Origin: Halobacillus yeomjeoni
Lineage (GTDB): Bacteria > Bacillota > Bacilli > Bacillales > Halobacillaceae
Direction: 5' to 3'
Assembly (NCBI RefSeq): GCF_020171525.1
Contig: NZ_JAIVAI010000002.1
Location: 372,001-436,000 of the forward strand
Length of the DNA stretch: 64,000 nt
Shown here: piece after piece, positions 11,642 to 19,618 of the stretch
How the letters are laid out: each line of letters opens with the position of its first letter
Position numbering within the stretch: the stretch's first letter is position 1
Program-made: the position numbers and the translations under genes
The notes under the pieces: generated by a model
Seen by the model: the letters and a program-made list of their open reading frames with translations, nothing else
Database searches by the model: none
What the model was told of the DNA's origin: nothing

Positions 11642-12070
11642 ATGAACAACCAATTCAAGGATTGGAAGTCGAATTTGGACCGATTTTTCGGGCATGATTT
11701 CTGGGGAGATTTCGAAGGGATGATGAAACCTTCGATTCCCTACATCAACATGTATCAGTATGATAATGAAGTGTTATGTTATGCGAGTATCCCAGGGATG
11801 AACCACCCTAAAGACATTGAAGTGTTCGTCGATCATGCGACACTTACGTTGAAAGGAAAAATCGAAATCAACCATCGCGGCGGTCACCAGATCAAAGCTG
11901 AGATCGCGGATGGAACGTTTGAACGGACCATCGACCTGCCTTTCCCTGTAAGGAGCGACAAGATCGATGCGACGTATAAGAACGGCTTGTTGATTGTCCA
12001 GCTTCATCGGTATATCTCTGATCATACGCGTCAGAACCCGGTTCAAATACGTCATCTTGAAGATGAATAA
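11642..12070 (+). CDS. Hsp20/alpha-crystallin family small heat shock protein
   Basis: 142 residues. The alpha-crystallin domain spans about residues 40-130, with the sheet segment YASIPGM, the FERTIDLPFPV segment and the terminal DATYKNGLLIV strand typical of sHSPs. The ATG at 11642 follows GGAGGGG; an in-frame ATG five codons upstream lacks a ribosome site. A terminator follows directly, so it is monocistronic. It could be a chaperone or a CotM/CotP-like spore coat member of the family; the sequence does not decide. Confidence 0.88.
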   Translation: MNNQFKDWKSNLDRFFGHDFWGDFEGMMKPSIPYINMYQYDNEVLCYASIPGMNHPKDIEVFVDHATLTLKGKIEINHRGGHQIKAEIADGTFERTIDLPFPVRSDKIDATYKNGLLIVQLHRYISDHTRQNPVQIRHLEDE

Positions 12071-12096
12071 AAGGCAGCCATGATGGCTGCCTTTTT
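12071..12096 (+). terminator. Terminator after the Hsp20 gene
   Basis: AAGGCAGCCA/TGATGGCTGCC hairpin followed by TTTTT. Confidence 0.9.
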
Positions 12097-12131
12097 GTGT
12101 ATTGGAACCGTAAATAGTACGATCCACGTAT

Positions 12132-12317
12132 TCATGTATGTTTCTTTGAATCAATTTTTGCCAAATGGCTCAATAACAATTGGCAGCAGATGAGGCACAA
12201 AACAAAAAGGATGCCCGGCTCACCTGTACCCCATATGGAAGTGACCGCTGCAAACACCAGCACGGAGGCCACAATCCATAGAACCATATAAATGAAAATG
12301 CTTATGACTGTACTCAT
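12132..12317 (-). CDS. Small two-helix membrane protein, unknown
   Basis: 61 residues with two hydrophobic spans (about 4-26 and 33-51) and a polar Lys-rich end (KIDSKKHT). Start supported by AGGAAGGT upstream. I do not recognise a family. It precedes no obvious partner; the next minus-strand gene upstream ends 32 nt away and is also a small membrane protein. Confidence 0.6.
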   Translation of the reverse strand: MSTVISIFIYMVLWIVASVLVFAAVTSIWGTGEPGILFVLCLICCQLLLSHLAKIDSKKHT

Positions 12318-12348
12318 ACAAAACCTTCCTGACAGATATTACTCTTAA

Positions 12349-12564
12349 CTACTTGTTGTTCTTATTGAAATGGAAAAAGGCAAAAACACAACCTGCATAC
12401 AGAGGTGCGAGGATGGAGATGAATATGATGCCTTGGTATATCTTTTTCTTATCATATAAGTCCTGATATGCAGCGAAGTACAATAACCAGGAAATGAGCG
12501 CTGTCGCTGCAATGATATAGTGGAGTTTTTCTTCGCTCAGACGACTTTTGTTTTTACTGTTCAA
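12349..12564 (-). CDS. Small membrane protein, unknown (TTG start)
   Basis: 71 residues, two hydrophobic segments (about 16-33 and 42-63) flanked by basic and Asn/Lys-rich ends. The TTG start is supported by GAGGAGAGGTG upstream; the ATG inside that ribosome site is out of frame and stops after five codons. Probably one unit with the next small membrane gene. Family not recognised. Confidence 0.6.
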   Translation of the reverse strand: MNSKNKSRLSEEKLHYIIAATALISWLLYFAAYQDLYDKKKIYQGIIFISILAPLYAGCVFAFFHFNKNNK

Positions 12565-12636
12565 AATACATCACCTCTCCTCTACCTATACCCTGTATAC
12601 GATTCGAATATACTTTCGTTTCATAGAATACGTCTA

Positions 12637-13203
12637 TCACACTTTGAGCGAACCTCGGAAGCCTCTTGCCGCATAGTAGGATTCTGCTCCGTTGTGATAA
12701 ACAAACACCGTATCATAGCGGCGGTCACAAAAGAGCGACCCGCCAAGCTTCCTGATCATATCAGGTGTCTGCACCCAGCTCGAAGTTTTCGTATCGAACT
12801 CTCCAAGTTCCTGAAGGTCACGGTATTGTTGTTCCGTCAAAATTTCAACGCCTATCGCTTCCGCCAGATCGACCGCGCTGTTTTCCGGTTTGTGTTTCTT
12901 TCTTGATTCCAGCGCTTCGCGGTCGTAACAGACACTTCTCCGGCCCTTTGGACTTTGAGCAGAACAATCAAAAAATATGTACTCTCCCGACTGTTCGTCC
13001 TGCCCCACCACATCCGGTTCTCCTTCTGTTCTCTCCATCTCATGCAGGGTCCATAGCTTTGCAGGATTCGATTCGAGTTTAGCGTGTACATCTTCCCACT
13101 CGATATTCGGATGGCGGTTCATGTTTTTCTCAAAACGGGCTTTCAACGTATTCAGAAGTTCGCCACGTTGTGCAGATGACAGACTCACATTTTCTTTTCC
13201 CAT
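12637..13203 (-). CDS. DUF4256 domain-containing protein
   Basis: 188 residues. Resembles DUF4256 proteins: an N-terminal helical LLNTLKARFEKNMNRHP segment, WTLHEMERTEGEPDVVG near residue 55, FDCSAQSPKGRRSVCYDREAL near 80, and a C-terminal RRYDTVFVYHNGAESYY segment. Function of the family is unknown. The ATG at 13203 follows AAAGGAGAG; the longer ORF start has no ribosome site. Confidence 0.85.
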   Translation of the reverse strand: MGKENVSLSSAQRGELLNTLKARFEKNMNRHPNIEWEDVHAKLESNPAKLWTLHEMERTEGEPDVVGQDEQSGEYIFFDCSAQSPKGRRSVCYDREALESRKKHKPENSAVDLAEAIGVEILTEQQYRDLQELGEFDTKTSSWVQTPDMIRKLGGSLFCDRRYDTVFVYHNGAESYYAARGFRGSLKV

Positions 13204-13271
13204 AGGAACTCTCTCCTTTTTCAAGGGTTACGATTGTAAAACTGACTTACAAGGAGATAATCGAATCTTGG

Positions 13272-13850
13272 CTAGCTCTTCACAAATCCTTCTTTGAACA
13301 AACCATACCATTCCTTTAAACCTTCACCTTCCAACACATGCAGGTCCTCCAATATGTCCCTTGAAAATTCTAATGCTCCCGAACCGTTCGCTGTGATCAG
13401 AAATCCATCACTTACGGACTGTGCATTTATATAGTTTTCATCTCCACGGTATTCAGGCGCACTCTCTTTCAGGTAAGGCAGCGAATTGCCTGTATGTTCA
13501 TGATCGTCCAGAAACCCATGCTTCCCTAAAAAGGTCGTTGCATCACAAATCGCCGCTACAGGAATATCCCGCTCCATACAGGCACCGACAAGCTCCACTG
13601 CCTTCTGATTCTTTTCCTCTCTCCAGCCGGTTCCACCAGGGATGATCAACATCGCAATTTCTTTTAAAGAAACGTCTTCCATTGAGAAATCCGGCAGAAC
13701 AGTCAGCCCACCCATAGATATCTTAGGTTGATCGTCAATCGCTACGGCCTTCACCTGATAGCCTGTCCCATGTTTATTGATCTCTGCAGTCACATAACCT
13801 GCTTCCCAATCAGCAAAACCATCCGTAACAAACACCAAAACTTGTTTCAT
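13272..13850 (-). CDS. DJ-1/PfpI-type glutamine amidotransferase-like protein
   Basis: 192 residues with the DJ-1/PfpI fold markers: FVTDGFADWEAGYV at the start, LIIPGGTGW near residue 88, and the nucleophile-elbow Cys in AAICDATTFLG near 118. Such proteins act as stress-linked hydrolases, deglycases or chaperones; the substrate cannot be read from sequence. It is the last of a set of short minus-strand genes and starts 36 nt after the VOC gene upstream. Confidence 0.88.
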   Translation of the reverse strand: MKQVLVFVTDGFADWEAGYVTAEINKHGTGYQVKAVAIDDQPKISMGGLTVLPDFSMEDVSLKEIAMLIIPGGTGWREEKNQKAVELVGACMERDIPVAAICDATTFLGKHGFLDDHEHTGNSLPYLKESAPEYRGDENYINAQSVSDGFLITANGSGALEFSRDILEDLHVLEGEGLKEWYGLFKEGFVKS

Positions 13851-13885
13851 TCCATGCCCCTTCCGACGAAATGAGAATTCATCGT

Positions 13886-14263
13886 TTATTTACTTCCTTC
13901 CATTACCGCAAAGTAATGCTCTTCATCATCGGAAAAATTGAAGACTTTCCCTATCGGCATTTGGACAATCTTACCGACCTTTACATTCTTACTTTTCAAC
14001 TCTTCATGCAGCTGATTCAGATCCTCAGTGAAAAACATCAAAGAAGGGGTATCAAGATTCAATTCCGGAGACATTTCGGCAACCTTTTTCTTATCGTGAA
14101 GTACGATTGTCGTTTCTGCTTCTTTACTTGGAGCTATTTCAATCCACCTCATACCATCATTCGCTTCATCAACAACCACAAAACCCAGCTTTTCCGTCCA
14201 AAACCTCACAGATTCATCCTGATTATCGACATACAACATCACTTGTCCTAATTGAGTGAACAT
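13886..14263 (-). CDS. VOC (glyoxalase/bleomycin-resistance fold) protein
   Basis: 125 residues. One VOC module: beta strand FTQLGQVMLYVDNQDESVRFW, LGFVVV, a central MRWIEIAPS segment, and a C-terminal IGKVFNFSDDEEHYFAVME strand. GAGAGGGGAAAA lies upstream of two adjacent ATGs; the second (14263) was taken. Enzyme or antibiotic-binding role cannot be told apart. Probably co-transcribed with the DJ-1 gene. Confidence 0.8.
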   Translation of the reverse strand: MFTQLGQVMLYVDNQDESVRFWTEKLGFVVVDEANDGMRWIEIAPSKEAETTIVLHDKKKVAEMSPELNLDTPSLMFFTEDLNQLHEELKSKNVKVGKIVQMPIGKVFNFSDDEEHYFAVMEGSK

Positions 14264-14388
14264 CATTTTTCCCCTCTCGAATGAGTTATACTCTAGTATT
14301 CGTTATCGGGGTGGAGAACCCTCCTCTATAATATGAAATGCGCAATATCTCATAGGAATCACATAGAGGGAGTGAAGTTTATAGGTGT

Positions 14389-14835
14389 TTATGCCTTTTT
14401 CAAGCTTCGAATCCTAAATAAGATCAATATGCCTATCAATGCTCCGATTCCTAAGAAGACATATACCTCTTCATTGGAGTCAGTATGATAGGGCATACCT
14501 CCATATGTATATTCTTTAAGTCTTACTGCTTTTACCAGCGTCCCGTCGCGATCTTTTACTGCAATGGCTTTGTCTGAAGATACTCCACTAATCTTATAGT
14601 AAGAGGTTCCTTCCTGCAGTGTATTAGAGTAATTACCACGTTCCTGCGCCATATCATTGTATGCGGTAACTTCACCTATTTCCTCTTCAACCTCTGACAC
14701 CGGCTCTTCAGTAATCTCGTACACATAACCATCCCAGACGACAAAGTGATATGCCCAGCTCGTCGCACCGCTCGATATCGGATGAACCATCAGAGCGAAT
14801 AAGAATAGGAAACAAACGGCCATAAATCTTTTCAT
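14389..14835 (-). CDS. Membrane-anchored exported protein, unknown
   Basis: 148 residues. N-terminal signal peptide (MKRFMAVCFLFLFALMV, likely cut after SSGA), an acidic extracytoplasmic domain with several Tyr residues, then a C-terminal membrane segment (about 124-141) and a basic RIRSLKKA tail. Ribosome site GGGGGTGATGG. No family recognised. It is part of a run of small membrane or secreted genes between 14.4 and 17.2 kb. Confidence 0.7.
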   Translation of the reverse strand: MKRFMAVCFLFLFALMVHPISSGATSWAYHFVVWDGYVYEITEEPVSEVEEEIGEVTAYNDMAQERGNYSNTLQEGTSYYKISGVSSDKAIAVKDRDGTLVKAVRLKEYTYGGMPYHTDSNEEVYVFLGIGALIGILILFRIRSLKKA

Positions 14836-14868
14836 TCCATCACCCCCACATCTATTTCACTCATTCCG

Positions 14869-15345
14869 CTACATATCTAAGTACATTCTGGAATGAAGGT
14901 TTTGGAAACCTTTCTTTTTGTAAAAATCCAATGCGCCTGAATTGAATGTGTACACCTGCAGTTCAATTCTATAAATCTTTCTTTCACGACTCCACATGAC
15001 GACGCGATCGAGAAGCATTTTCCCTGTTCCCATGCCTTGGTCACCTTTCCTGACCACCAAGCTGTTCAGCTCGACCCATTTCCTTTTCTTAAGGACCGGA
15101 AAAGAACTCGATTCCATTACGGCACATTCCGCAAAACCGATGATGCGATCTGCAGTTTCAGCCACAACTAAATATTTATCATCTTCTTCGATTTGCTTTT
15201 GGATGTACTCGAAAGGTCTTACCTCACCCTCAGGCTCGATGAATAACTCTGGATATTCCATTCTGTGCATGTCATCCAGTTCTTTATATAACCCCAGCAT
15301 ATTTTGGTAGTCTGCTAATCTTGCTTCTCTGAGCGTAATATCCAT
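14869..15345 (-). CDS. GNAT-family N-acetyltransferase
   Basis: 158 residues with the GNAT core: ITLREARLADYQNML start, an acetyl-CoA loop VVRKGDQGMGTGKMLLDRV (R/Q-x-x-G-x-G/A type) near residue 100, and the late ELQVYTFNSGALDFYKKKGF segment near 130. Start preceded by AAGGAGTC. Acceptor unknown. Confidence 0.88.
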   Translation of the reverse strand: MDITLREARLADYQNMLGLYKELDDMHRMEYPELFIEPEGEVRPFEYIQKQIEEDDKYLVVAETADRIIGFAECAVMESSSFPVLKKRKWVELNSLVVRKGDQGMGTGKMLLDRVVMWSRERKIYRIELQVYTFNSGALDFYKKKGFQNLHSRMYLDM

Positions 15346-15404
15346 TGGATCAGACTCCTTATTTAGTAATGTATTATGAGATTTATTGAAAACACAGCTT
15401 GGAC

Positions 15405-15713
15405 TTATGCTGCGGTATACTTCAAAGTGACTGCGTTCAATAGAATAGTTACAATCAGAAGCACTGCTGAAGCGGCAGAAACAGCATACATCGTGTCCAT
15501 AAGAGCTGCCCAGTCCTGAACTACTACCTTATGATATGTATAAAAAAGTTGAAAACAAAGTGAAATGCCACAGGCACTGAAACTGAGAATAGACACAGCC
15601 ATCCAATGCCTGCTGCCTCGTTTCTTATCTTTCATAAGACTGACTACAGGGACGCCCCATGCAATTATCCCTAACACAAGGCTTCCAATATTCAACCAGC
15701 CGAAATCAATCAT
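15405..15713 (-). CDS. Small membrane protein with three hydrophobic segments, unknown
   Basis: 102 residues; hydrophobic spans at about 8-24, 38-58 and 72-96. The KDKKRGSRHW loop sits between the first two. Ribosome site GAAGGAGATT. Family not recognised. Next gene upstream (36 nt away) is another small membrane protein. Confidence 0.7.
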   Translation of the reverse strand: MIDFGWLNIGSLVLGIIAWGVPVVSLMKDKKRGSRHWMAVSILSFSACGISLCFQLFYTYHKVVVQDWAALMDTMYAVSAASAVLLIVTILLNAVTLKYTAA

Positions 15714-15749
15714 AACTAATCTCCTTCGTTGTATGTTGCTGCTATGAAG

Positions 15750-15914
15750 TTAGTTGAACGTACTACCTTCCTTCACACTCTTTAATAACTTTATGATTTC
15801 TTCATTTTGTGCCACTTGCTGTTCAGAGTTGTTTTTTATGATTTGAATCCATCGAATTACAAGTGCCACCAGAATGACAAGTAACAAATTAATTGCTGCG
15901 CCGATCATGAACAT
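15750..15914 (-). CDS. Single-span small membrane protein, unknown
   Basis: 54 residues starting MFMIGAAINLLLVILVALVI, then RWIQIIKNNSEQQ and a Gln/Glu/Lys-rich tail. The start at 15914 follows GAGGGGG; the longer ORF start lacks a site. It looks like a one-helix anchor with a short cytoplasmic coiled segment, a form common in Bacillus next to small membrane partners. Confidence 0.65.
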   Translation of the reverse strand: MFMIGAAINLLLVILVALVIRWIQIIKNNSEQQVAQNEEIIKLLKSVKEGSTFN

Positions 15915-16035
15915 CAGTCCACCCCCTCTATGCCTTATATGTATACTTTTCACTTATAAGAAGGTTTACTTTTATTCATTTCACTTCTCACAAGTCTATA
16001 ACCTGCCTCATTAGATCGGACAAATTTATCACATA

Positions 16036-16206
16036 CTACAAGCTTGTTAAAAATGAACGGACAAATAATATGAATAAACTAATGACTAAAATGACATTAG
16101 AAATACGACTTACCATTTTGTTTTCATACATTTTATTCAAAAGATAAAAAAATCCAACCACCCAGACACCATGCTGGAAAAACGTGACGATGATGTTCCA
16201 AAGCAT
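16036..16206 (-). CDS. Putative 56-residue two-helix membrane protein (start uncertain)
   Basis: The frame from 16206 to the TAG at 16036 encodes MLWNIIVTFFQHGVWVVGFF, then YLLNKMYENKM and a second hydrophobic span ending RSFLTSL. The hydrophobic pattern looks like a real two-span protein. The only good ribosome site (GAGGAGAAGGG) is about 20 nt upstream and points to an ATG in another frame that ends after 29 codons, so a start-proximal frameshift is possible. The open frame extends upstream as GHGFLFLL without a standard start. Confidence 0.4.
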   Translation of the reverse strand: MLWNIIVTFFQHGVWVVGFFYLLNKMYENKMVSRISNVILVISLFILFVRSFLTSL

Positions 16207-16272
16207 AAGTAGAAATAGAAATCCATGTCCCTTCTCCTCACTATTTAGTAGATTAGATGATAACCCTACACA

Positions 16273-16449
16273 TTAATTTACTAATGAAACAAAAACATCC
16301 ACAAAAAAAGGTGCCACCAAAAAGAACACAAACACGCCCAGAACAATTAGTAAAGGTGTGCTCATTGATTTTGACTCATTTAATTTATCCAGCTTACCAT
16401 TCATACTCTTCAATTCCCTCAGGATTTCCCTTCCAAGCTCGTCCGACAT
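16273..16449 (-). CDS. Small membrane protein with N-terminal polar helix (58 aa)
   Basis: ATG at 16449 preceded by AAGGAGGGGTGAA. It encodes MSDELGREILRELKSMN, a short charged helix, then a hydrophobic span (about 32-55) and stop TAA at 16273. One-helix anchor protein of unknown function. It lies in the same block of small membrane genes and shares their strand. Confidence 0.65.
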   Translation of the reverse strand: MSDELGREILRELKSMNGKLDKLNESKSMSTPLLIVLGVFVFFLVAPFFVDVFVSLVN

Positions 16450-16498
16450 TTCACCCCTCCTTCAACCATTAAACACCCTATCATTAAGAACCCGGGTT

Positions 16499-16861
16499 TC
16501 ATTTAAACATGTAAACTAGTTTTAGTATTATGTAATACAAGACGGAACACACTGTAGTGAGAATTATGGCGAAAAGCTGATCATCCCCTTTGAAGAATTC
16601 CGTCAAAATCAATATCCCTCCAAGAAGTCCTCCTGCGCTAATGTACATACAAAGTTCTAATAAAAACGAAAGCCTGTTCGTTGCTCTCTCCTTAAGGAAC
16701 CATTCAATGAGAATCGCTGTCGGGATACCTATACAAAGGTATAGAGGAAAAAAGATGATGAAAATCATGCTCGAGCTATCGAATCCGCTTCTACTTAACA
16801 AATTAATGACTATAGCTAAGGAAATGGTTGAGAATAAGGCAGCCACCAACTTATAAAACAC
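16499..16861 (-). CDS. Four-helix membrane protein, unknown (GTG start)
   Basis: 120 residues with four hydrophobic spans (about 4-21, 32-53, 68-88, 96-117). The GTG start overlaps the end of the preceding gene by 11 nt and is preceded by GAGGAAGAT, so it is translationally coupled to it. No family recognised. Confidence 0.65.
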   Translation of the reverse strand: MFYKLVAALFSTISLAIVINLLSRSGFDSSSMIFIIFFPLYLCIGIPTAILIEWFLKERATNRLSFLLELCMYISAGGLLGGILILTEFFKGDDQLFAIILTTVCSVLYYIILKLVYMFK

Positions 16862-17195
16862 GCTCAGATCTTCCTCTCTTTACACGAAGATATAAGGAGC
16901 GCATTAATTGAAAGCTATAAAATGCACCAAGTACTACTCCTAGATAAAACAAAAAATTTAGGCTGAGCATACCAGCATCAACCCTTTCCACTCGTTGCGG
17001 CTCCAAGCCGAAATAGGCTGGTAGAGGTGGTTCACGTAAGGAAGATTTCTGATGGACATACGTAAAAGGATACCCTAACGCCAGCCCGCCCAGTTCACTT
17101 GTATCCTGCCTCGTTTCAATAAGTTCTCTGTCAAAAGCTGCAGAGAAGAATGTACACATTAATGCAAGAACGATTGCTGCGATTGCTTTTTTCAT
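16851..17195 (-). CDS. Exported or membrane protein, unknown
   Basis: 114 residues: an N-terminal signal-like helix (MKKAIAAIVLALMCTFFSAA), an extracytoplasmic loop with conserved-looking GYPFTYV and Pro-rich EPPLPAYFG, a C-terminal membrane span near 78-98 and a basic end. The ATG at 17195 follows GGGAGGCC. Overlap with the next membrane gene suggests the two products act together. Confidence 0.65.
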   Translation of the reverse strand: MKKAIAAIVLALMCTFFSAAFDRELIETRQDTSELGGLALGYPFTYVHQKSSLREPPLPAYFGLEPQRVERVDAGMLSLNFLFYLGVVLGAFYSFQLMRSLYLRVKRGRSERVL

Positions 17196-17365
17196 GAGGC
17201 CTCCCTTAGATTTCGATTTTTGAACATATGAATACAAGTATTCAAACATTCAAATACCAATTATTTCAAAACACACATGCAATCTCAATCTTTTTCAAGA
17301 AAAAAGACTAACCTCTATTTGAGATTAGCCGCTCCTTAGCAGTGTTTATCACAATACACCCACCA

Positions 17366-17737
17366 TTATCTGTGTTGATCAATAAGAATAGGGTTTCCAT
17401 CAGGATCTTCAATGGTGAAGCTTCCCGGACCTTCACTATTGTCATCTGCTTTAGTCAGGATACTGATGCCTTTTTCTTCAAGTTGTTTTTGAAGTTCCCG
17501 AACATCTGTAAAAGACTCAAGATTCTCCGCATTTTGATCCCACCCAGGATTGAAAGTCAGGATGTTTTTCTCGAACATACCTTGAAAAAGTCCAATCACA
17601 CTGTTTCCATTCTTCATTATGAGCCAGTTTTGAGCAGGATCGCCTCCTAGAGGTTCAAACCCTAATTTCTCATAAAATTCTTTGGATTTGTTTATGTCTT
17701 CCACATTTAAACTTACAGAAAAAGCACCAAGTTCCAT
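17366..17737 (-). CDS. VOC family protein
   Basis: 123 residues, one VOC module: [27 protein letters not shown] start, [18 protein letters not shown] in the middle, and a C-terminal [17 protein letters not shown] strand with the metal-site-like Asp/Glu pattern. Ribosome site AAGGAGGAG. Likely a glyoxalase-like enzyme of unknown substrate; monocistronic by spacing. Confidence 0.85.
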   Translation of the reverse strand: MELGAFSVSLNVEDINKSKEFYEKLGFEPLGGDPAQNWLIMKNGNSVIGLFQGMFEKNILTFNPGWDQNAENLESFTDVRELQKQLEEKGISILTKADDNSEGPGSFTIEDPDGNPILIDQHR

Positions 17738-17834
17738 ACGCTCTCCTCCTTAAAATATACTTCACCTTAATTACTTGTTCGCTTCTTATTAACAAGATTC
17801 CTCTCTATCTATTTCGAACTAATAAAAATAAAAA

Positions 17835-17861
17835 GACGACGCTGCACCAGCAACGCCGCCC
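17835..17861 (-). terminator. Terminator after the NCS2 permease gene
   Basis: Minus strand GGCGGCGTTGC/GCAGCGTCGTC stem with TGGT loop, followed by TTTTTATTTTTATT. Confidence 0.88.
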
Positions 17862-17880
17862 TATCTATCTTATAAACTTC

Positions 17881-19215
17881 TTAAGCCAGGAAAACGAAAT
17901 ACAGAATGAAGATAAAGAACAAACCATACATAATCGGGTGGATTTCCTTGATGCGCCCTTTCAATAACATCGTGATCGGGTAGAAGATGAAGCCGATCGC
18001 AATCCCTGTTGCGATGCTGTACGTGAGTGGCATCGCAGCGATCGTCAGGAACGCCGGCACACCGATTTCAAACTGATCCCAGTCGATGTTTTTTAATGTC
18101 GAAGCCATCAAGACACCGACGATGATCAATGCTGGTGCCGTCACTTCTGCTGTGATGACCGCAAGTAGCGGTGAGAAAAACAGTGCGAGCAGGAAGAATC
18201 CTGCCGTTACAATGGAAGAGAAACCGGTACGTCCACCCGCTCCTACACCAGCTGTCGATTCAATATAAGAAGTCGTCGTGGAAGTTCCGACTACTGCACC
18301 TACAACTGTCGCTGCAGAGTCTGAGAACAAGGCACGACCTGCACGTGGCAGTTTGTTGTTTTTCATGAATCCTGCCTGTGTAGACACGGCTACGAGCGTT
18401 CCTGCTGTATCAAAGAAATCGACGAATAAGAAAGTCAAAATGACCACGAGCATTTCAATAGTGAAAATATCCCCGAAGTGCGTCAATGCCGCCCCGAACG
18501 TGGGAGCTACACTTGGTGCTGGTGAAACGACGTCACCGAAACCTGTCGGTGGTGCAATCAGTCCTGTGATCATACCAGCGATGGAAGTCAAAATCATTCC
18601 GTAGAAAATACCGCCTTTGATTCCGACAGCCATCAGCATCACGGATACGATCAACCCGAAGATGGCAAGCAGTGTCGGACCTGCCGTCAGATCGCCGAGC
18701 TGGACGAGTGTTGCGTCACTGTTCTGTACGATTCCTGAATTTTGAAAGCCGATGAAAGCGATGAACAAGCCGATTCCAGCTCCTACCGCAAGCTTCAAGT
18801 TCGCCGGTATGGCATCGATGATCATTTGGCGCAGGCCGGTCACTGTCAATACGATAAAAATAAGTCCAGATGCCAAAACGCCTGCAAGCGCCGTCTGCCA
18901 AGGAATGCCGTACCCTAATACGACCGTGTAAGCGAAGAATGCATTCAATCCCATACCTGGTGCGAGCGCAATCGGGTATCTCGCGAATAACCCCATGATC
19001 AAAGTACCCACTGCCGCTGCAATCGCTGTTGCCGTGAAGACGGCTCCTTTATCAATCCTTGTCACACCTTCCGGAAGCTGCTCGATTCCATCAAGCGCTA
19101 GTACCGATGGGTTGACGAACAGGATGTAAGCCATCGCCAAAAACGTCGTCAAACCTGCCATAAACTCTGTCCGGTAGTTGGTCCCAAACTTCTTGAACTC
19201 AAAAAATTCTTTCAT
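17881..19215 (-). CDS. pbuG: NCS2-family guanine/hypoxanthine permease (PbuG-like)
   Basis: Imports guanine or hypoxanthine across the membrane. 444 residues, about 12-14 hydrophobic spans, with AzgA/PbuG-type markers: FGTNYRTEFMAGLTTFLAMAYI start, APGMGLNAFFAYTVV near residue 85, GIGLFIAFIGFQ near 140 and DFFDTAGTLV near 265. The ATG at 19215 follows GGGGAGGAAA; the longer frame was rejected. A guanine riboswitch with terminator and PurBoxes lies upstream, and the order next to guaA is that of B. subtilis pbuG. Confidence 0.92.
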   Translation of the reverse strand: MKEFFEFKKFGTNYRTEFMAGLTTFLAMAYILFVNPSVLALDGIEQLPEGVTRIDKGAVFTATAIAAAVGTLIMGLFARYPIALAPGMGLNAFFAYTVVLGYGIPWQTALAGVLASGLIFIVLTVTGLRQMIIDAIPANLKLAVGAGIGLFIAFIGFQNSGIVQNSDATLVQLGDLTAGPTLLAIFGLIVSVMLMAVGIKGGIFYGMILTSIAGMITGLIAPPTGFGDVVSPAPSVAPTFGAALTHFGDIFTIEMLVVILTFLFVDFFDTAGTLVAVSTQAGFMKNNKLPRAGRALFSDSAATVVGAVVGTSTTTSYIESTAGVGAGGRTGFSSIVTAGFFLLALFFSPLLAVITAEVTAPALIIVGVLMASTLKNIDWDQFEIGVPAFLTIAAMPLTYSIATGIAIGFIFYPITMLLKGRIKEIHPIMYGLFFIFILYFVFLA

Positions 19216-19340
19216 GATTCCATTTCCTCCCCTAAGTTGAAACAGCCTTTGTCTCTTTTTATCTCGTACCCTTCTGTTCTCTATGTGCATCCTGAAGCGG
19301 ATGACTTTTACAAGATGGGTACATTATTTACAAAACAAAC

Positions 19341-19374
19341 AAAAAAACACCCCTGGAATAAGCTCCAGGAGTGT
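19341..19374 (-). terminator. Riboswitch terminator ahead of the NCS2 permease
   Basis: Minus strand ACACTCCTGGAGC/TCCAGGGGTGT hairpin followed by TTTTTTTG, about 125 nt upstream of the permease ATG. Confidence 0.9.
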
Positions 19375-19442
19375 CTACGAATCTATGCAAAGGAAGAATG
19401 AACGGACCGGAGGGATACGAATCCCCCGGTATATAGCTCATT

Positions 19443-19518
19443 CACCTGCGTAGTCGGACCAATTTACGGTAGTCCGGTAGAAACTCATGGGCCATATTCC
19501 CAAAATTATACGAAGGTG
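19443..19518 (-). ncRNA. Guanine riboswitch aptamer (permease gene)
   Basis: Minus strand order: CACCTTCGTATAA, GGGAATATGGCCC, GTTTCTACCGG, ACCGTAAAT and CCGACTACGCAGGTG. These are the conserved purine-aptamer joining regions, with C at the specificity position (GACTA). P1 pairs CACCTTCGTA with TACGCAGGTG with one mismatch. Confidence 0.95.
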
Positions 19519-19541
19519 TTTCGGATATTGAATTTTCTTTT

Positions 19542-19570
19542 ATACTACATAATTCAACTCGTTTCGTCAA
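19542..19570 (-). promoter_or_regulatory. SigmaA promoter of the permease gene
   Basis: Minus strand TTGACG (19570-19565), 17-nt spacer, TAGTAT (19547-19542), just upstream of the aptamer. Confidence 0.8.
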
Positions 19571-19574
19571 CCCT

Positions 19575-19618
19575 GTTTCCGAACATTAAAGTTGAATTAT
19601 TCAATAATCGTTCGTTTA
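19575..19618 (-). promoter_or_regulatory. Paired PurBoxes upstream of the permease promoter
   Basis: GTTTCCGAACATT on the plus strand at 19575-19587 and, inverted, TAAACGAACGATT at 19618-19606. The first is a near-perfect match to the B. subtilis PurBox. The second overlaps the end of guaA. Arrangement mirrors the pair ahead of purE, so PurR repression plus riboswitch control is inferred. Confidence 0.82.
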
